The translations under genes were made by a program, and so were the position numbers. From positions 1 through 64,000 of the forward strand of contig NZ_AUBE01000017.1 of NCBI RefSeq assembly GCF_000429085.1: a stretch of DNA of 64,000 nt. The letters run 5' to 3'. Shown here in pieces: positions 26,131 to 34,834 of the stretch. Position 1 is the first letter of the stretch, and the number at the start of each line of letters is the position of its first letter. The notes under the pieces were generated by a model, which saw only the letters and a program-made list of their open reading frames with translations, made no database searches and was not told the origin of the DNA. The stretch is from Streptomyces flavidovirens DSM 40150 (lineage in GTDB: Bacteria; Actinomycetota; Actinomycetes; Streptomycetales; Streptomycetaceae).

Positions 26131-26753
26131 GCGACATGAGGGCGCTGCCGGTCGGTGACCGCGCCCTGCTGGTCGAACTCGGCAGCGGCGAGGAGGCCGA
26201 GGCCCTCCACGCCGAGCTGCTGCGGCGCCGGGCCGAGGGAACGCTCCCCGCCGTACAGGAGATCGTGCCCGCGGCACGCACCGTTCTCCTCGACGGCCTC
26301 GACGATCCGGCGCGCTTCGCCAAGTGGCTGGCCGGCTGGGAGATCCCGCCGCTCGCGTCCGGCGCGCGGAGTGCGATCGAGATCCCGGTGCGTTACGACG
26401 GTCCCGATCTCGCGGCGGTGGCGGAGCTGTGGGGCGTACGGCCGGACGAGGTGGGGCGGATCCACTCCTCTACCGTGTTCCGGGTGGCTTTCTGCGGGTT
26501 CGCGCCCGGGTTCGGCTATCTGACGGGTCTCGCCGAGCGGTACGCCGTACCGCGCAGGGCCACGCCCCGCACGGCCGTCCCGGCGGGTGCCGTGGCGCTG
26601 GCCGGCGCGTACACCGGGGTGTATCCGCGCTCGTCCCCCGGTGGCTGGCAGCTCATCGGTTCGACGCGGGCGGTGCTGTGGGACCACGCGCGCGTGCCCG
26701 CCGCGCTGCTCACACCGGGCGCGCGGGTGCGGTTCGTACCGGAGGAGCTGTGA
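26127..26753 (+). CDS. pxpB: 5-oxoprolinase subunit B (KipI-like)
   Basis: This 208-residue protein matches the allophanate-hydrolase-subunit-1-like half of prokaryotic 5-oxoprolinase. The signature FCGFAPGFGYLTGL, the SRAxPRTAVPAGAVALAG-like segment (here RRATPRTAVPAGAVALAG) and the GGWQLIGST loop are all present. ATG 26127 overlaps the pxpA stop; an ATG at 26136 is also possible. It is coupled to pxpC through GTGA. Confidence 0.94.
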   Translation: MSDMRALPVGDRALLVELGSGEEAEALHAELLRRRAEGTLPAVQEIVPAARTVLLDGLDDPARFAKWLAGWEIPPLASGARSAIEIPVRYDGPDLAAVAELWGVRPDEVGRIHSSTVFRVAFCGFAPGFGYLTGLAERYAVPRRATPRTAVPAGAVALAGAYTGVYPRSSPGGWQLIGSTRAVLWDHARVPAALLTPGARVRFVPEEL

Positions 26754-27619
26754 CGGACCGGGCTTTCGCGGTGGTACGGGCGGGTGCGCTGACGTCCGTG
26801 CAGGACCACGGGCGGTCCGGCCACGCGCATCTCGGGGTGCCGCGCTCCGGTGTGCTGGACCGGCCCGCGAGCGATCTCGCGAACCGGCTGGTGGGCAATC
26901 CGGCGGAGGCGGCCGTCCTGGAGACGACTCTGAACGGCTGTGCGGTGCGGCCGCGTCGCGCCGTCACCGTGGCGGTCACCGGTGCGCCGTGCCGGGTCAC
27001 CGTGGACGGACGGCCCGCGGCCTGGGGCGCGCCCGTGCGGGTGGCGGCGGGAAAGGTACTGGAACTGGAACATGCGACGGGCGGGGTACGGAGCTATCTC
27101 GCGTTCGCCGGGGGGATCGCCTGCGAACCCGTGCTGGGCAGCCGTTCCACCGATCTGCTGTCGGGGCTGGGGCCCGCCCCTCTGACCGACGGTGCGGTGC
27201 TGCCGCTGGGCGACCCGTCGGGACCACCCGTGTACGCCGATGCCGTGCCCTGGCAGGGCCCCCCGCGCGAACTGGTGCTGAGGGCCGGTCCGGGCCCGCG
27301 TGCGGACTGGTTCACCGCGCGGGCGCTGCACACCCTGGCCACAGCGGTCTACCGCGTCTCGGCCGCGAGCAACCGCATCGGGCTGCGCACGGAGGGGCCC
27401 CCTCTGGAACGCGCCGTACACGGCGAACTGCCCAGTGAGGGCATGGTCCTCGGCGCGGTGCAGGTGCCCCCGGACGGCCGCCCCCTGATCTTCCTGGCCG
27501 ACCACCCCACCACGGGCGGATACCCGGTGATCGCGGTCGTCAGGGAGCGGGATCTCGGCGCGGCGGCGCAGGCCCCACCCGGTACGCCCATCCGTTTCGT
27601 TCCCACGAGGACGCGGTGA
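26750..27619 (+). CDS. pxpC: 5-oxoprolinase subunit C (biotin-dependent carboxyltransferase family)
   Basis: The 289-residue protein is the third subunit. Motifs are SVQDHGRSGHAHLGVPRSGVLD at the N-terminus (seen in part), NRLVGNPAEAAVLETT, RSYLAFAGGIA and the C-terminal DHPTTGGYPVIAVV. It partners with PxpB in the ATP-dependent step. GTG 26750 overlaps the pxpB stop. It converges on the OplAH-type gene 34 bp downstream; no hairpin was seen between them. Confidence 0.94.
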   Translation: MTDRAFAVVRAGALTSVQDHGRSGHAHLGVPRSGVLDRPASDLANRLVGNPAEAAVLETTLNGCAVRPRRAVTVAVTGAPCRVTVDGRPAAWGAPVRVAAGKVLELEHATGGVRSYLAFAGGIACEPVLGSRSTDLLSGLGPAPLTDGAVLPLGDPSGPPVYADAVPWQGPPRELVLRAGPGPRADWFTARALHTLATAVYRVSAASNRIGLRTEGPPLERAVHGELPSEGMVLGAVQVPPDGRPLIFLADHPTTGGYPVIAVVRERDLGAAAQAPPGTPIRFVPTRTR

Positions 27620-27653
27620 GGCCTCAAGAGGCTCGCAAGCCCGCCAGGAGCCC

Positions 27654-30600
27654 TCAGGAGCCGCCCGGTGTTCCGTACCCGCCCCCGCCCGGCGTCCGGA
27701 TCTCCAGCACGTCTCCGGGCCCGACCTCGGCCGTGTCGCAGCCTGCCAGCCGCGCGACCGTGCCGTCGGCGCGCTCGACGAGGTTGCTGCCGGTCGCTCC
27801 CGGGCCGCCGCCCGCCATGCCGTACGGCGGGACACGGCGGTGGCCGGAGAGCAGCGCCACCGTCATCGGTTCCAGGAACCGGATCCTGCGCACCACCCCG
27901 CAGCCGCCCCTCCACCGGCCCTCTCCCCCGCTGCCCTCGCGTACGGAGAAGCCTTCAAGGCGCACCGGGTAACGCCACTCCAGCACCTCGGGGTCGGTGA
28001 GGCGCGAGTTGGTCATATGGGTCTGCACCGCGTCGGCCCCGTCGAATCCGTCGCCCGCTCCGGAGCCGCTTGCCACGGTCTCGTAGTACTGCACGCGGTC
28101 GTTTCCGAAGGTGACGTTGTTCATGGTTCCCGAGCCCTCGGCCTGCACGCCGAGCGCGGCGTACAGGGCGCCGGTCACCGCCTGCGAGGTCTCGACGTTG
28201 CCCGCCACGGTGGCCGCCGGGTAGACGGGCGCCAGCATCGAGCCGTCAGGGACCCGCACCTCCAGTGGTTCGAGGCAGCCGCTGTTGAGCGGGATCTCTT
28301 CGGCGACGAGTGTCCTGAAGACGTACAGAACGGCCGCCATGACCACCGACTTGGGGGCGTTGAAGTTCCCCTCCTGCTGGGGCGCTGTGCCGGTGAAGTC
28401 CAGCACCGCGCCGCGTGCCTCCCGGTCCACCCGCAGGGCGACCCGGATCACGGCTCCGCTGTCCATCTCGTAGCGGTACTCGCCGTCCCGCAGTCCGGCG
28501 ACGATACGCCGCACGGATTCCTCGGCGTTGTCCTGTACGTGGCGCATGTACGCCTGGACCACATCGAGGCCGAACTGGGCCACCATGCGGCGCAGTTCGG
28601 CGATGCCCCTCTCGTTCGCGGCGATCTGGGCACGCAGGTCGGCCAGGTTGGTGTCCGGGTCGCGCGACGGATACGCGGCGGCGGCCAGCAGTTCGCGCGT
28701 CTCGTGCTCGCGCAGTCTGCCGTCCCTCACCAGAAGCCAGTTGTCGAAAAGGACGCCCTCTTCATGCACGGTACGGCTGAAGGCCGGCATCGAGCCGGGG
28801 GTGATGCCGCCGATCTCGGCATGGTGTCCGCGCGAAGCCACCAGGAAGCGCAACGGCCCGCCGCCGGTGTCGAACACGGGGGTCACCACGGTGATGTCCG
28901 GCAGGTGTGTACCACCGTGGTAGGGGTCGTTGATGGCGTACACGTCTCCGGGGCGCATGGCGCCCTCGTTGCGCCGCAGTACCTCCTTGATGGACTCGCC
29001 CATCGAACCGAGGTGTACGGGAATGTGCGGGGCGTTCGCGATCAGGTTGCCGTGCGCGTCGAAGAGCGCGCAGGAAAAGTCGAGCCGCTCCTTGATGTTG
29101 ACGGAGTGGGCGGTGTTTTCGAGGCGTACGCCCATCTGCTCGGCGATGGCCATGAAGAGGTTGTTGAACACTTCCAGCATGACGGGGTCGACGTCCGTGC
29201 CGACCGCCGTTGTGCCGGGACGCGGGCGCACGCGCGTGAGCAGCAGGTGCCCTCGTTCTCCGGCGGCCGCCTGCCAGCCGGGGTCGACCACGGTGGTGGC
29301 GTCGTCCTCGGCGATGACGGCGGGTCCTTCGACGGTGTCGGCGGGCCGCAGGTCGTCGCGCCGGTACAGCGGGGTGTCCAGTCTCCGGCCCCCGGTGAAC
29401 ATCCGTACCGTCGCGCGCGGAGTCAGCCTTCCCGTGCGCGGACGAACTGGCTCGGCGTTCCCGGAAACATCCCCCGCCGTTCCCACGGCCTCGACCGAGA
29501 CGGCTTCGACGACCAGCGGCTTGTCCATCGTGAAGGCGTACCGCGCGCGGTGGTCCGCTTCGAAGGCGGCCGTCATGTCCGGGACGCTGCCCAGTGCCAC
29601 CGGCAGGCTCGCGTCCGTACCGGCGTAGCGGATCAGCACGCGCGCGTGCGTGCTGATCGCGGCGTCCGCGATGCCGTCGGCGCGCAGATCGGCGCGGCTA
29701 CGTCCGGCCAGCCGGTCGCACAGTTCGCGTACGCGCCCGAGGGTCCCCTCGTCGAGTTCCGCCTCGACCGACTGCTCGCGCATGGCGGTGGCGTCGGCCA
29801 GCCCGATGCCGTACGCGGAGAGCACACCGGCCAGTGGCGGCACGATCACCGTGTTGACGCCCAGTGCGTCCGCGACAGCACACGCGTGCTGTCCGCCGGC
29901 CCCGCCGAAGCTGGTGAGGGCGTACCGGGTGATGTCGTGACCGCGTTGTACGGAGATCTTCTTGACGGCGTTCGCCATGTTGAGCACGGCGATGTCGAGA
30001 AAGCCCGACGCGACCTCCTCGGGGCTGCGGCGCACCCCGGTCGCTTCCGCGATGTCGTCGGCCAGCCGCGCGAACCGGTGGTGCACCGTCCGCGCGTCCA
30101 GAGGCTGGTCGCCGCGCGGTCCGAAGACGGCGGGGAAGTGTTCGGGCTGGACGCGTCCGAGCATCACGTTGGCGTCGGTGACTGTGAGGGGGCCGCCGCG
30201 CCGGTAACAGGCGGGCCCGGGGACGGCGCCCGCCGAGTCGGGGCCGACCCGGTAGCGCCGGCCGTCGAAGTGGAGCAGTGAGCCGCCGCCCGCCGCGACG
30301 GTGTGGATGTTCATCATCGGAGCGCGCATGCGTACGCCCGCCACCTGAGTGCCGAAGTCCCTTTCGAACGCGCCCGCGTAGTGCGACACATCGGTGGATG
30401 TGCCGCCCATGTCGAAGCCGATGACGCGCTCGTACCCGGCCTGCTCCGACGTACGGGCCATTCCGACGACGCCGCCCGCGGGGCCGGAGAGTACGGCGTC
30501 CTTGCCACGGAAGTGTGCGGCTTCCCGGAGCCCGCCGTTGGACTGCATGAACATCAGGCGCACGCCCTGGAGTTCCGTGGCGACCTCGTCGACGTACCGG

Positions 30601-31259
30601 CGGAGGATCGGTGAGAGGTACGCGTCCACGACGGTCGTGTCGCCGCGTAGGACGAGCTTGATCAGTGGACTGACCTCGTGCGAGCAGCTCACCTGGGTGA
30701 ACCCGAGTTCACGTGCCACGGCCGCGACGGCGGACTCGTGCGCCGGATGACGGTAGCCGTGCATCAGCACGACGGCGGCGCTGCGAAAACCGTCGCTCCG
30801 CGCGGCGCGCAGTTTTTCGGTCACGGCCGCGAGGTCCAGTGGCCGTACGGTCGCTCCGTGGGCGTCGATCCGTTCCGGGACCTCGACGACGTGCTCGTAC
30901 ACCGCCTCGGGCAGGACGATGTGGCGGTCGAAGAGCCGGGGGCGGTTCTGGTAGGCGATGCGCAGGGCGTCCCTGAAGCCTTCGGTGATGACGAGCACGG
31001 TCGGCTCTCCGCGCCGTTCCAGGAGTGCGTTGGTGGCGACCGTCGTACCCATCTTGACGGCGTCGATCCGGTGGGCCGGGACCGGCTCGCCGGGCCCGAG
31101 CTCCAGCATCAGCCGGATCCCGGCGACGGCCGCGTCCCGGTAGCGCTCCGGGTTGTGCGAGAGCAGCTTGCGGGTGACGAGGCGCCCGTCGGGCCGCCGG
31201 CCCACCACATCGGTGAAGGTGCCGCCACGGTCGATCCAGAACTCCCAGCGCCCGCTCAT
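27654..31259 (-). CDS. OplAH-type 5-oxoprolinase (hydantoinase A/B fusion)
   Basis: The 1201-residue protein fuses HyuA-like and HyuB-like halves, the architecture of eukaryotic-type ATP-dependent 5-oxoprolinase. The N-terminal half begins with FWIDRGGTFTDVVG and holds MGTTVATNALLERRGE and VIGFDMGGTSTDVS, a phosphate-binding actin-like fold. The HyuB half starts near residue 680 (DPVMLEVFNNLFMAIAEQMG) and includes NDPYHGGTHLPDI and GNVETSQAVTGAL. ATG 31259 overlaps the stop of the upstream GDSL gene. Hydantoinase is the alternative, but the single-chain fusion favours oxoprolinase. It is odd to find it facing pxpABC. Confidence 0.88.
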   Translation of the reverse strand: MSGRWEFWIDRGGTFTDVVGRRPDGRLVTRKLLSHNPERYRDAAVAGIRLMLELGPGEPVPAHRIDAVKMGTTVATNALLERRGEPTVLVITEGFRDALRIAYQNRPRLFDRHIVLPEAVYEHVVEVPERIDAHGATVRPLDLAAVTEKLRAARSDGFRSAAVVLMHGYRHPAHESAVAAVARELGFTQVSCSHEVSPLIKLVLRGDTTVVDAYLSPILRRYVDEVATELQGVRLMFMQSNGGLREAAHFRGKDAVLSGPAGGVVGMARTSEQAGYERVIGFDMGGTSTDVSHYAGAFERDFGTQVAGVRMRAPMMNIHTVAAGGGSLLHFDGRRYRVGPDSAGAVPGPACYRRGGPLTVTDANVMLGRVQPEHFPAVFGPRGDQPLDARTVHHRFARLADDIAEATGVRRSPEEVASGFLDIAVLNMANAVKKISVQRGHDITRYALTSFGGAGGQHACAVADALGVNTVIVPPLAGVLSAYGIGLADATAMREQSVEAELDEGTLGRVRELCDRLAGRSRADLRADGIADAAISTHARVLIRYAGTDASLPVALGSVPDMTAAFEADHRARYAFTMDKPLVVEAVSVEAVGTAGDVSGNAEPVRPRTGRLTPRATVRMFTGGRRLDTPLYRRDDLRPADTVEGPAVIAEDDATTVVDPGWQAAAGERGHLLLTRVRPRPGTTAVGTDVDPVMLEVFNNLFMAIAEQMGVRLENTAHSVNIKERLDFSCALFDAHGNLIANAPHIPVHLGSMGESIKEVLRRNEGAMRPGDVYAINDPYHGGTHLPDITVVTPVFDTGGGPLRFLVASRGHHAEIGGITPGSMPAFSRTVHEEGVLFDNWLLVRDGRLREHETRELLAAAAYPSRDPDTNLADLRAQIAANERGIAELRRMVAQFGLDVVQAYMRHVQDNAEESVRRIVAGLRDGEYRYEMDSGAVIRVALRVDREARGAVLDFTGTAPQQEGNFNAPKSVVMAAVLYVFRTLVAEEIPLNSGCLEPLEVRVPDGSMLAPVYPAATVAGNVETSQAVTGALYAALGVQAEGSGTMNNVTFGNDRVQYYETVASGSGAGDGFDGADAVQTHMTNSRLTDPEVLEWRYPVRLEGFSVREGSGGEGRWRGGCGVVRRIRFLEPMTVALLSGHRRVPPYGMAGGGPGATGSNLVERADGTVARLAGCDTAEVGPGDVLEIRTPGGGGYGTPGGS

Positions 31260-32311
31260 TCCCCCATTCTGGCAAGGGGCGGGGCCGATACGGCGGCGAG
31301 CGCGGCCGAGAGCGCCTGCGCGGCACGCAGATCGAGCCGCGCGGTGGTGCCGCGTGCCCCGTGCCGTACCTCGGCGGCCGCCAGGCCGAGGAGTTGCGGC
31401 AGCAGGTCGGTGGAGCGGCGCGCCAGCCAGCCGGTGCCGGCCGTCAGGAGCCACAGGAGAGCGGCGGCGCGGGTGGGCGGGGGCCGCTCGGGTTCGTACC
31501 CCGGCGGCGCGCCTGCGGCGAGCCCCCCGGCAGCGAGCAGCGCGTGGAAGCGGGCGGCAATCAGCCGGTGCCCGCGCTCGCCGGGGTGCAGCCTGTCCGC
31601 GCTCCAGAGGCCTCGGTCGCTCACCCAGGGGCCCTCGGCGACGTGCAGGTGTACGGCGCCGTAGCGGGCGGACAGTGCGTGCACCACGGCGTTGACGGCG
31701 CGCTGTCTGCGGGCCAGCGGACGGGCGAGCGGAGGCGGCAGGCCGAGCATGGTGCCGGGGTCGGGCAGACAGGCCGTCAGCAGTACGGCGCCGCTCCTGG
31801 CCAGGTCGGCGCACACCGCGTCGAGCAGGACGGTGAAGTCGTGGATGTCGAAGGTGCGGCGGAGCGTGTCGTTGACGCCGACGACGACCGACGCGATGTC
31901 GGGGGCGTAGGCCAGGGCTTGCGGTGCCTGGCGTTCGGCGACATCTCGGGTGAGCGCGCCGCTGACGGCGAAGTTCCGGAACTCCGCCGTTTCGCCGCGG
32001 GGTGCGAGCCCGTCGGCCAGCAGCGCGGCCCAGCCGCGCCATCCGCCGTCCACCGGGTCGCCGACGCCCTCGGTGAGCGAGTCCCCCAGCGCCGCGAACC
32101 GGACGGCCCGCCCGGCTTCCGGGCCGGGCCGTGGCCGGTTGGCCTCCTCCCCGGATGCCGTACGCGCTGGGTGTCTGCGCAGGGGCTCCGTTCGAGGACC
32201 AGCCCGACGGGTGTCCAGGGGGCTGGGAGCCTGCCCGCAGGAGCAGGCGGCGTCGGCCCCGGTGCCGGGCTCCGGACCGGCCGTGGCTTCGACGCGGGCT
32301 TCGCGGGTCAT
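31256..32311 (-). CDS. SGNH/GDSL-family hydrolase
   Basis: This 351-residue protein carries the SGNH hydrolase blocks: block I FAALGDSLTEGVGD (catalytic Ser), block III VVGVNDTLRR (Asn) and block V SADRLHPGERGH (Asp/His). It is a likely esterase or lipase. The first 65 residues are disordered and contain CSC; no signal peptide is evident. Two weakly hydrophobic C-terminal segments follow. ATG 32311 and stop 31256 both sit in ATGA overlaps, coupling it to the glycosyltransferase upstream and the oxoprolinase downstream. Confidence 0.88.
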   Translation of the reverse strand: MTREARVEATAGPEPGTGADAACSCGQAPSPLDTRRAGPRTEPLRRHPARTASGEEANRPRPGPEAGRAVRFAALGDSLTEGVGDPVDGGWRGWAALLADGLAPRGETAEFRNFAVSGALTRDVAERQAPQALAYAPDIASVVVGVNDTLRRTFDIHDFTVLLDAVCADLARSGAVLLTACLPDPGTMLGLPPPLARPLARRQRAVNAVVHALSARYGAVHLHVAEGPWVSDRGLWSADRLHPGERGHRLIAARFHALLAAGGLAAGAPPGYEPERPPPTRAAALLWLLTAGTGWLARRSTDLLPQLLGLAAAEVRHGARGTTARLDLRAAQALSAALAAVSAPPLARMGE

Positions 32312-33492
32312 GCGGTCACCTCCGGCGACCGCGCCGGCGCCTTCGCGTCGTGCGCGGCCAGGAACGCGGCCACCGCCGCCGGCCACCCGAAGAGTTCCGC
32401 ACGTGCCCTCGCCGCCGCGCGGCGCGCGTCTTCCGGGCGGTCGAGCAGCTGCCGTACGGCGTGCGCGAACGCCTCACCGGAATCGGCGGCGGCCAGACCC
32501 GCGTCCCCGATGACCTCCGGCAGCGCCGAGGACGCGCTGGCGACCACCGGAGTGCCGCAGGCCAGCGCCTCCAGCGCGGACAGCCCGAAGGTTTCGGCGG
32601 GTCCGGGCGCCAGACAGAGGTCCGCCGCCGCCTGGAGGTCCGCCAGTTCGCCGCGGTCCGCCACATGTCCCAGGAACACGGCGGGCAGCCGCTCCGTGCG
32701 CGCCCTGCGCACCAGCCTGTCCCGCAGCGGCCCGTCCCCGGCGACCACCAGTGCCGCCCTCACGCCGTTCCCGCGAAGCGCCGCGAGGGCGTCCAGGGCC
32801 GTTTCCGGGTGCTTCTCGACCGACAGACGCGAGCACAGCAGGAGCAGTACGTCGTTCCCCCGCGCGTGCCGGGCGCGCAGCGCCGCACTGCGGCGTTCCG
32901 GGCGGCACGCGTGCAGATCGACGCCCAGGGGAGCGCGCACCACATTGCGCGCACCGATACGTACGAACTCGCGCTCCGCCCACTCCGTCGTGCACACGAT
33001 CCGTGAGTACGCCCACGCCGTGCGCACGTTCAGCCGGTCCGCCGTGCGTCCGGCGACCGTCCGGGGCACTCCCCAGGTCCGCAGTACCCCGTCCGCGGTC
33101 TCGTGCGACACCATCACCGACGGCACCCTGCCGCGCCGCGCCCACTCCCCCGTCCAGCGCAGCGACGTACGGTCGGAAACCTCCAGCCGGTCCGGTGCGA
33201 GCGTCTCCAGGAGCGCGCGCAGTCTCCGGCGGCCCGCGAGGACGCGATAGCCGCCGGTCCCGGGAAGCACCACGCCCGGCAGCGTGATCACACGCCCCTG
33301 TGCGGTGAGTTCGTCGCTCTCGCGCTCGCCCGGTACGACGAGTACCGGCTCGTGGCCGGCGGCCAGGTATCCGCGGCCCAGTTCCCGCAGGGCGGTACGC
33401 AGCCCGCCCGACGACGGGGTGACGAAATTGGCCAGCCGTACGATCCGAAGCCCACCGCCGTTGCCGCCACCGCTCATGCCGCCACCGCTCAT
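32308..33492 (-). CDS. GT4-type glycosyltransferase
   Basis: 394-residue GT-B fold glycosyltransferase. The N-terminal domain has RIVRLANFVTPSSGGLRTAL. The donor-binding C-domain has CSRLSVEKHPETALDAL, VAGDGPLRDRLV and the E-x7-E motif in PAETFGLSALEALACGTPVV. It probably transfers a sugar from a nucleotide or lipid donor onto a membrane lipid, as PimB-like enzymes do. The start region is a tandem 15-bp duplication giving MSGGGMSGGG: ATG 33492 overlaps the upstream stop and ATG 33477 repeats the same ribosome-site context. Confidence 0.9.
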   Translation of the reverse strand: MSGGGMSGGGNGGGLRIVRLANFVTPSSGGLRTALRELGRGYLAAGHEPVLVVPGERESDELTAQGRVITLPGVVLPGTGGYRVLAGRRRLRALLETLAPDRLEVSDRTSLRWTGEWARRGRVPSVMVSHETADGVLRTWGVPRTVAGRTADRLNVRTAWAYSRIVCTTEWAEREFVRIGARNVVRAPLGVDLHACRPERRSAALRARHARGNDVLLLLCSRLSVEKHPETALDALAALRGNGVRAALVVAGDGPLRDRLVRRARTERLPAVFLGHVADRGELADLQAAADLCLAPGPAETFGLSALEALACGTPVVASASSALPEVIGDAGLAAADSGEAFAHAVRQLLDRPEDARRAAARARAELFGWPAAVAAFLAAHDAKAPARSPEVTA

Positions 33493-34688
33493 GCCGCCAC
33501 CGCCGTCCGGTCGCGCAGTACGTCCGTGTAATGGCCGAGGAGCTGATCGCCGACGGCGGCCCAGGTCCTGCTCTCGACGGCCGCCCGGCCCGCCCGCCCG
33601 TAGGCAGCTCGCAGTCCCGCGTCGTGGGCGAGCGCCGAGACAGCGGTCCGTACGGCCGTCGCGTCACGCGGTTCGACGAGCAGCCCGGTGCTGCGGTGAC
33701 GGACGAGGTCGAGCGGCCCGCCCGCCGCCGGAGCGATCACGGGAACGCCGCTCGCCATGGCCTCCTGCACGGTCTGGCAGAAGGTCTCGTACGGTCCGGT
33801 GTGCGCGAAGACGTCCAGGGAGGCGAAGATCCGGGCGAGGTCGTCCCCGGTCCTGCGCCCCAGAAACACCGCACCGGGCAGAGCGGCCCGCAGCGAGGGC
33901 TCACTCGGCCCGTCCCCGACGACCACGACTCGTACGCCCGGCAGCCCGCACACACCCGCGAGCAGCTCCACCTGCTTCTCGGGAGCCAGCCGCCCGACGT
34001 ACCCGACGAGCAGCTCCCCGCGCGGCGCGAGAGCGCGCCGCAACGCCTCGTCCCGCAGCGACGGCCTGAAACGCGCCGTGTCGACCCCGCGCGCCCACAG
34101 CCGGACCCGCGGCACTCCGTGCTCCTCCAGGTCGCACAGCGCCGCCGTGGAGGGCGCGAGGGTGCGGTCGGCCGCGCTGTGCACGGCCCGTATGCGCCGC
34201 CAGGCCGTCCCCTCCCCGGCGCCCATGTACGTACGGGCATAACCGGCGAGGTCGGTCTGGTAGACGGCGACGGCCGGGATGCCCAGCCGCGCGGCGGCCG
34301 CCATTCCGCGCACCCCGAGCACGAAGGGGCTCGCCAGGTGAACGATGTCGGCCCGGTGGGCGGTGAGCGCGGCGGCCACCCTCCGGCTGGGCAGCGCCAC
34401 CCGTACCTGCGGATAGCCGGGCAGCGGGAGCGAGGGCACGCGCACCACGGGGTACGGCAGTCCGCTGTCGGAGCCGGACGAGGAACCAGTGCCGGACCAG
34501 GAACCCATGCCGGACCAGGAACTGCCGGACCAGGAGCCGGAAGCAGCCCCCGCCGCCCCGGCCGGGGCTATGACGAGCGGGTCATGACCGCGGGCGGCGA
34601 GGTGCCGGGCGGTCTGCAGGGCGCAATGGGCAACGCCGTTGACGTCGGGCGGGAAGGACTCGGTGACGATGACGACACGCATACGCAT
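33489..34688 (-). CDS. PimB/MgtA-like GT4 glycosyltransferase
   Basis: The 399-residue protein resembles GDP-mannose-dependent alpha-mannosyltransferases. Landmarks are VVIVTESFPPDVNGVAHCALQ at the N-terminus (seen in part), VYQTDLAGYARTYMG, LWARGVDTARFRPS, YVGRLAPEKQVELLAGV and the E-x7-E region GPYETFCQTVQEAMASGVPV. An unusual Gly/Ser/Trp-rich insert of about 25 residues (GSWSGSSWSGMGSWSG) lies around residues 50-75, encoded by repeats of GCCGGACCAGGA. It is the first gene of a four-gene ATGA-coupled run ending with the oxoprolinase. Confidence 0.9.
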   Translation of the reverse strand: MRMRVVIVTESFPPDVNGVAHCALQTARHLAARGHDPLVIAPAGAAGAASGSWSGSSWSGMGSWSGTGSSSGSDSGLPYPVVRVPSLPLPGYPQVRVALPSRRVAAALTAHRADIVHLASPFVLGVRGMAAAARLGIPAVAVYQTDLAGYARTYMGAGEGTAWRRIRAVHSAADRTLAPSTAALCDLEEHGVPRVRLWARGVDTARFRPSLRDEALRRALAPRGELLVGYVGRLAPEKQVELLAGVCGLPGVRVVVVGDGPSEPSLRAALPGAVFLGRRTGDDLARIFASLDVFAHTGPYETFCQTVQEAMASGVPVIAPAAGGPLDLVRHRSTGLLVEPRDATAVRTAVSALAHDAGLRAAYGRAGRAAVESRTWAAVGDQLLGHYTDVLRDRTAVAA

Positions 34689-34834
34689 AACCGTGTTGTC
34701 GTCGCGCCATGAGTGTCCCGGCCGACTTGGATCTTTCCGGGCGAGGAACGTCCTATGAGCGTTTGGCCCCCGTGCCCGTCACGCCGCCGTCACGCCACCC
34801 GCGGCGCCACCCCAGGCGCCGCTCCCGCGCCCGC

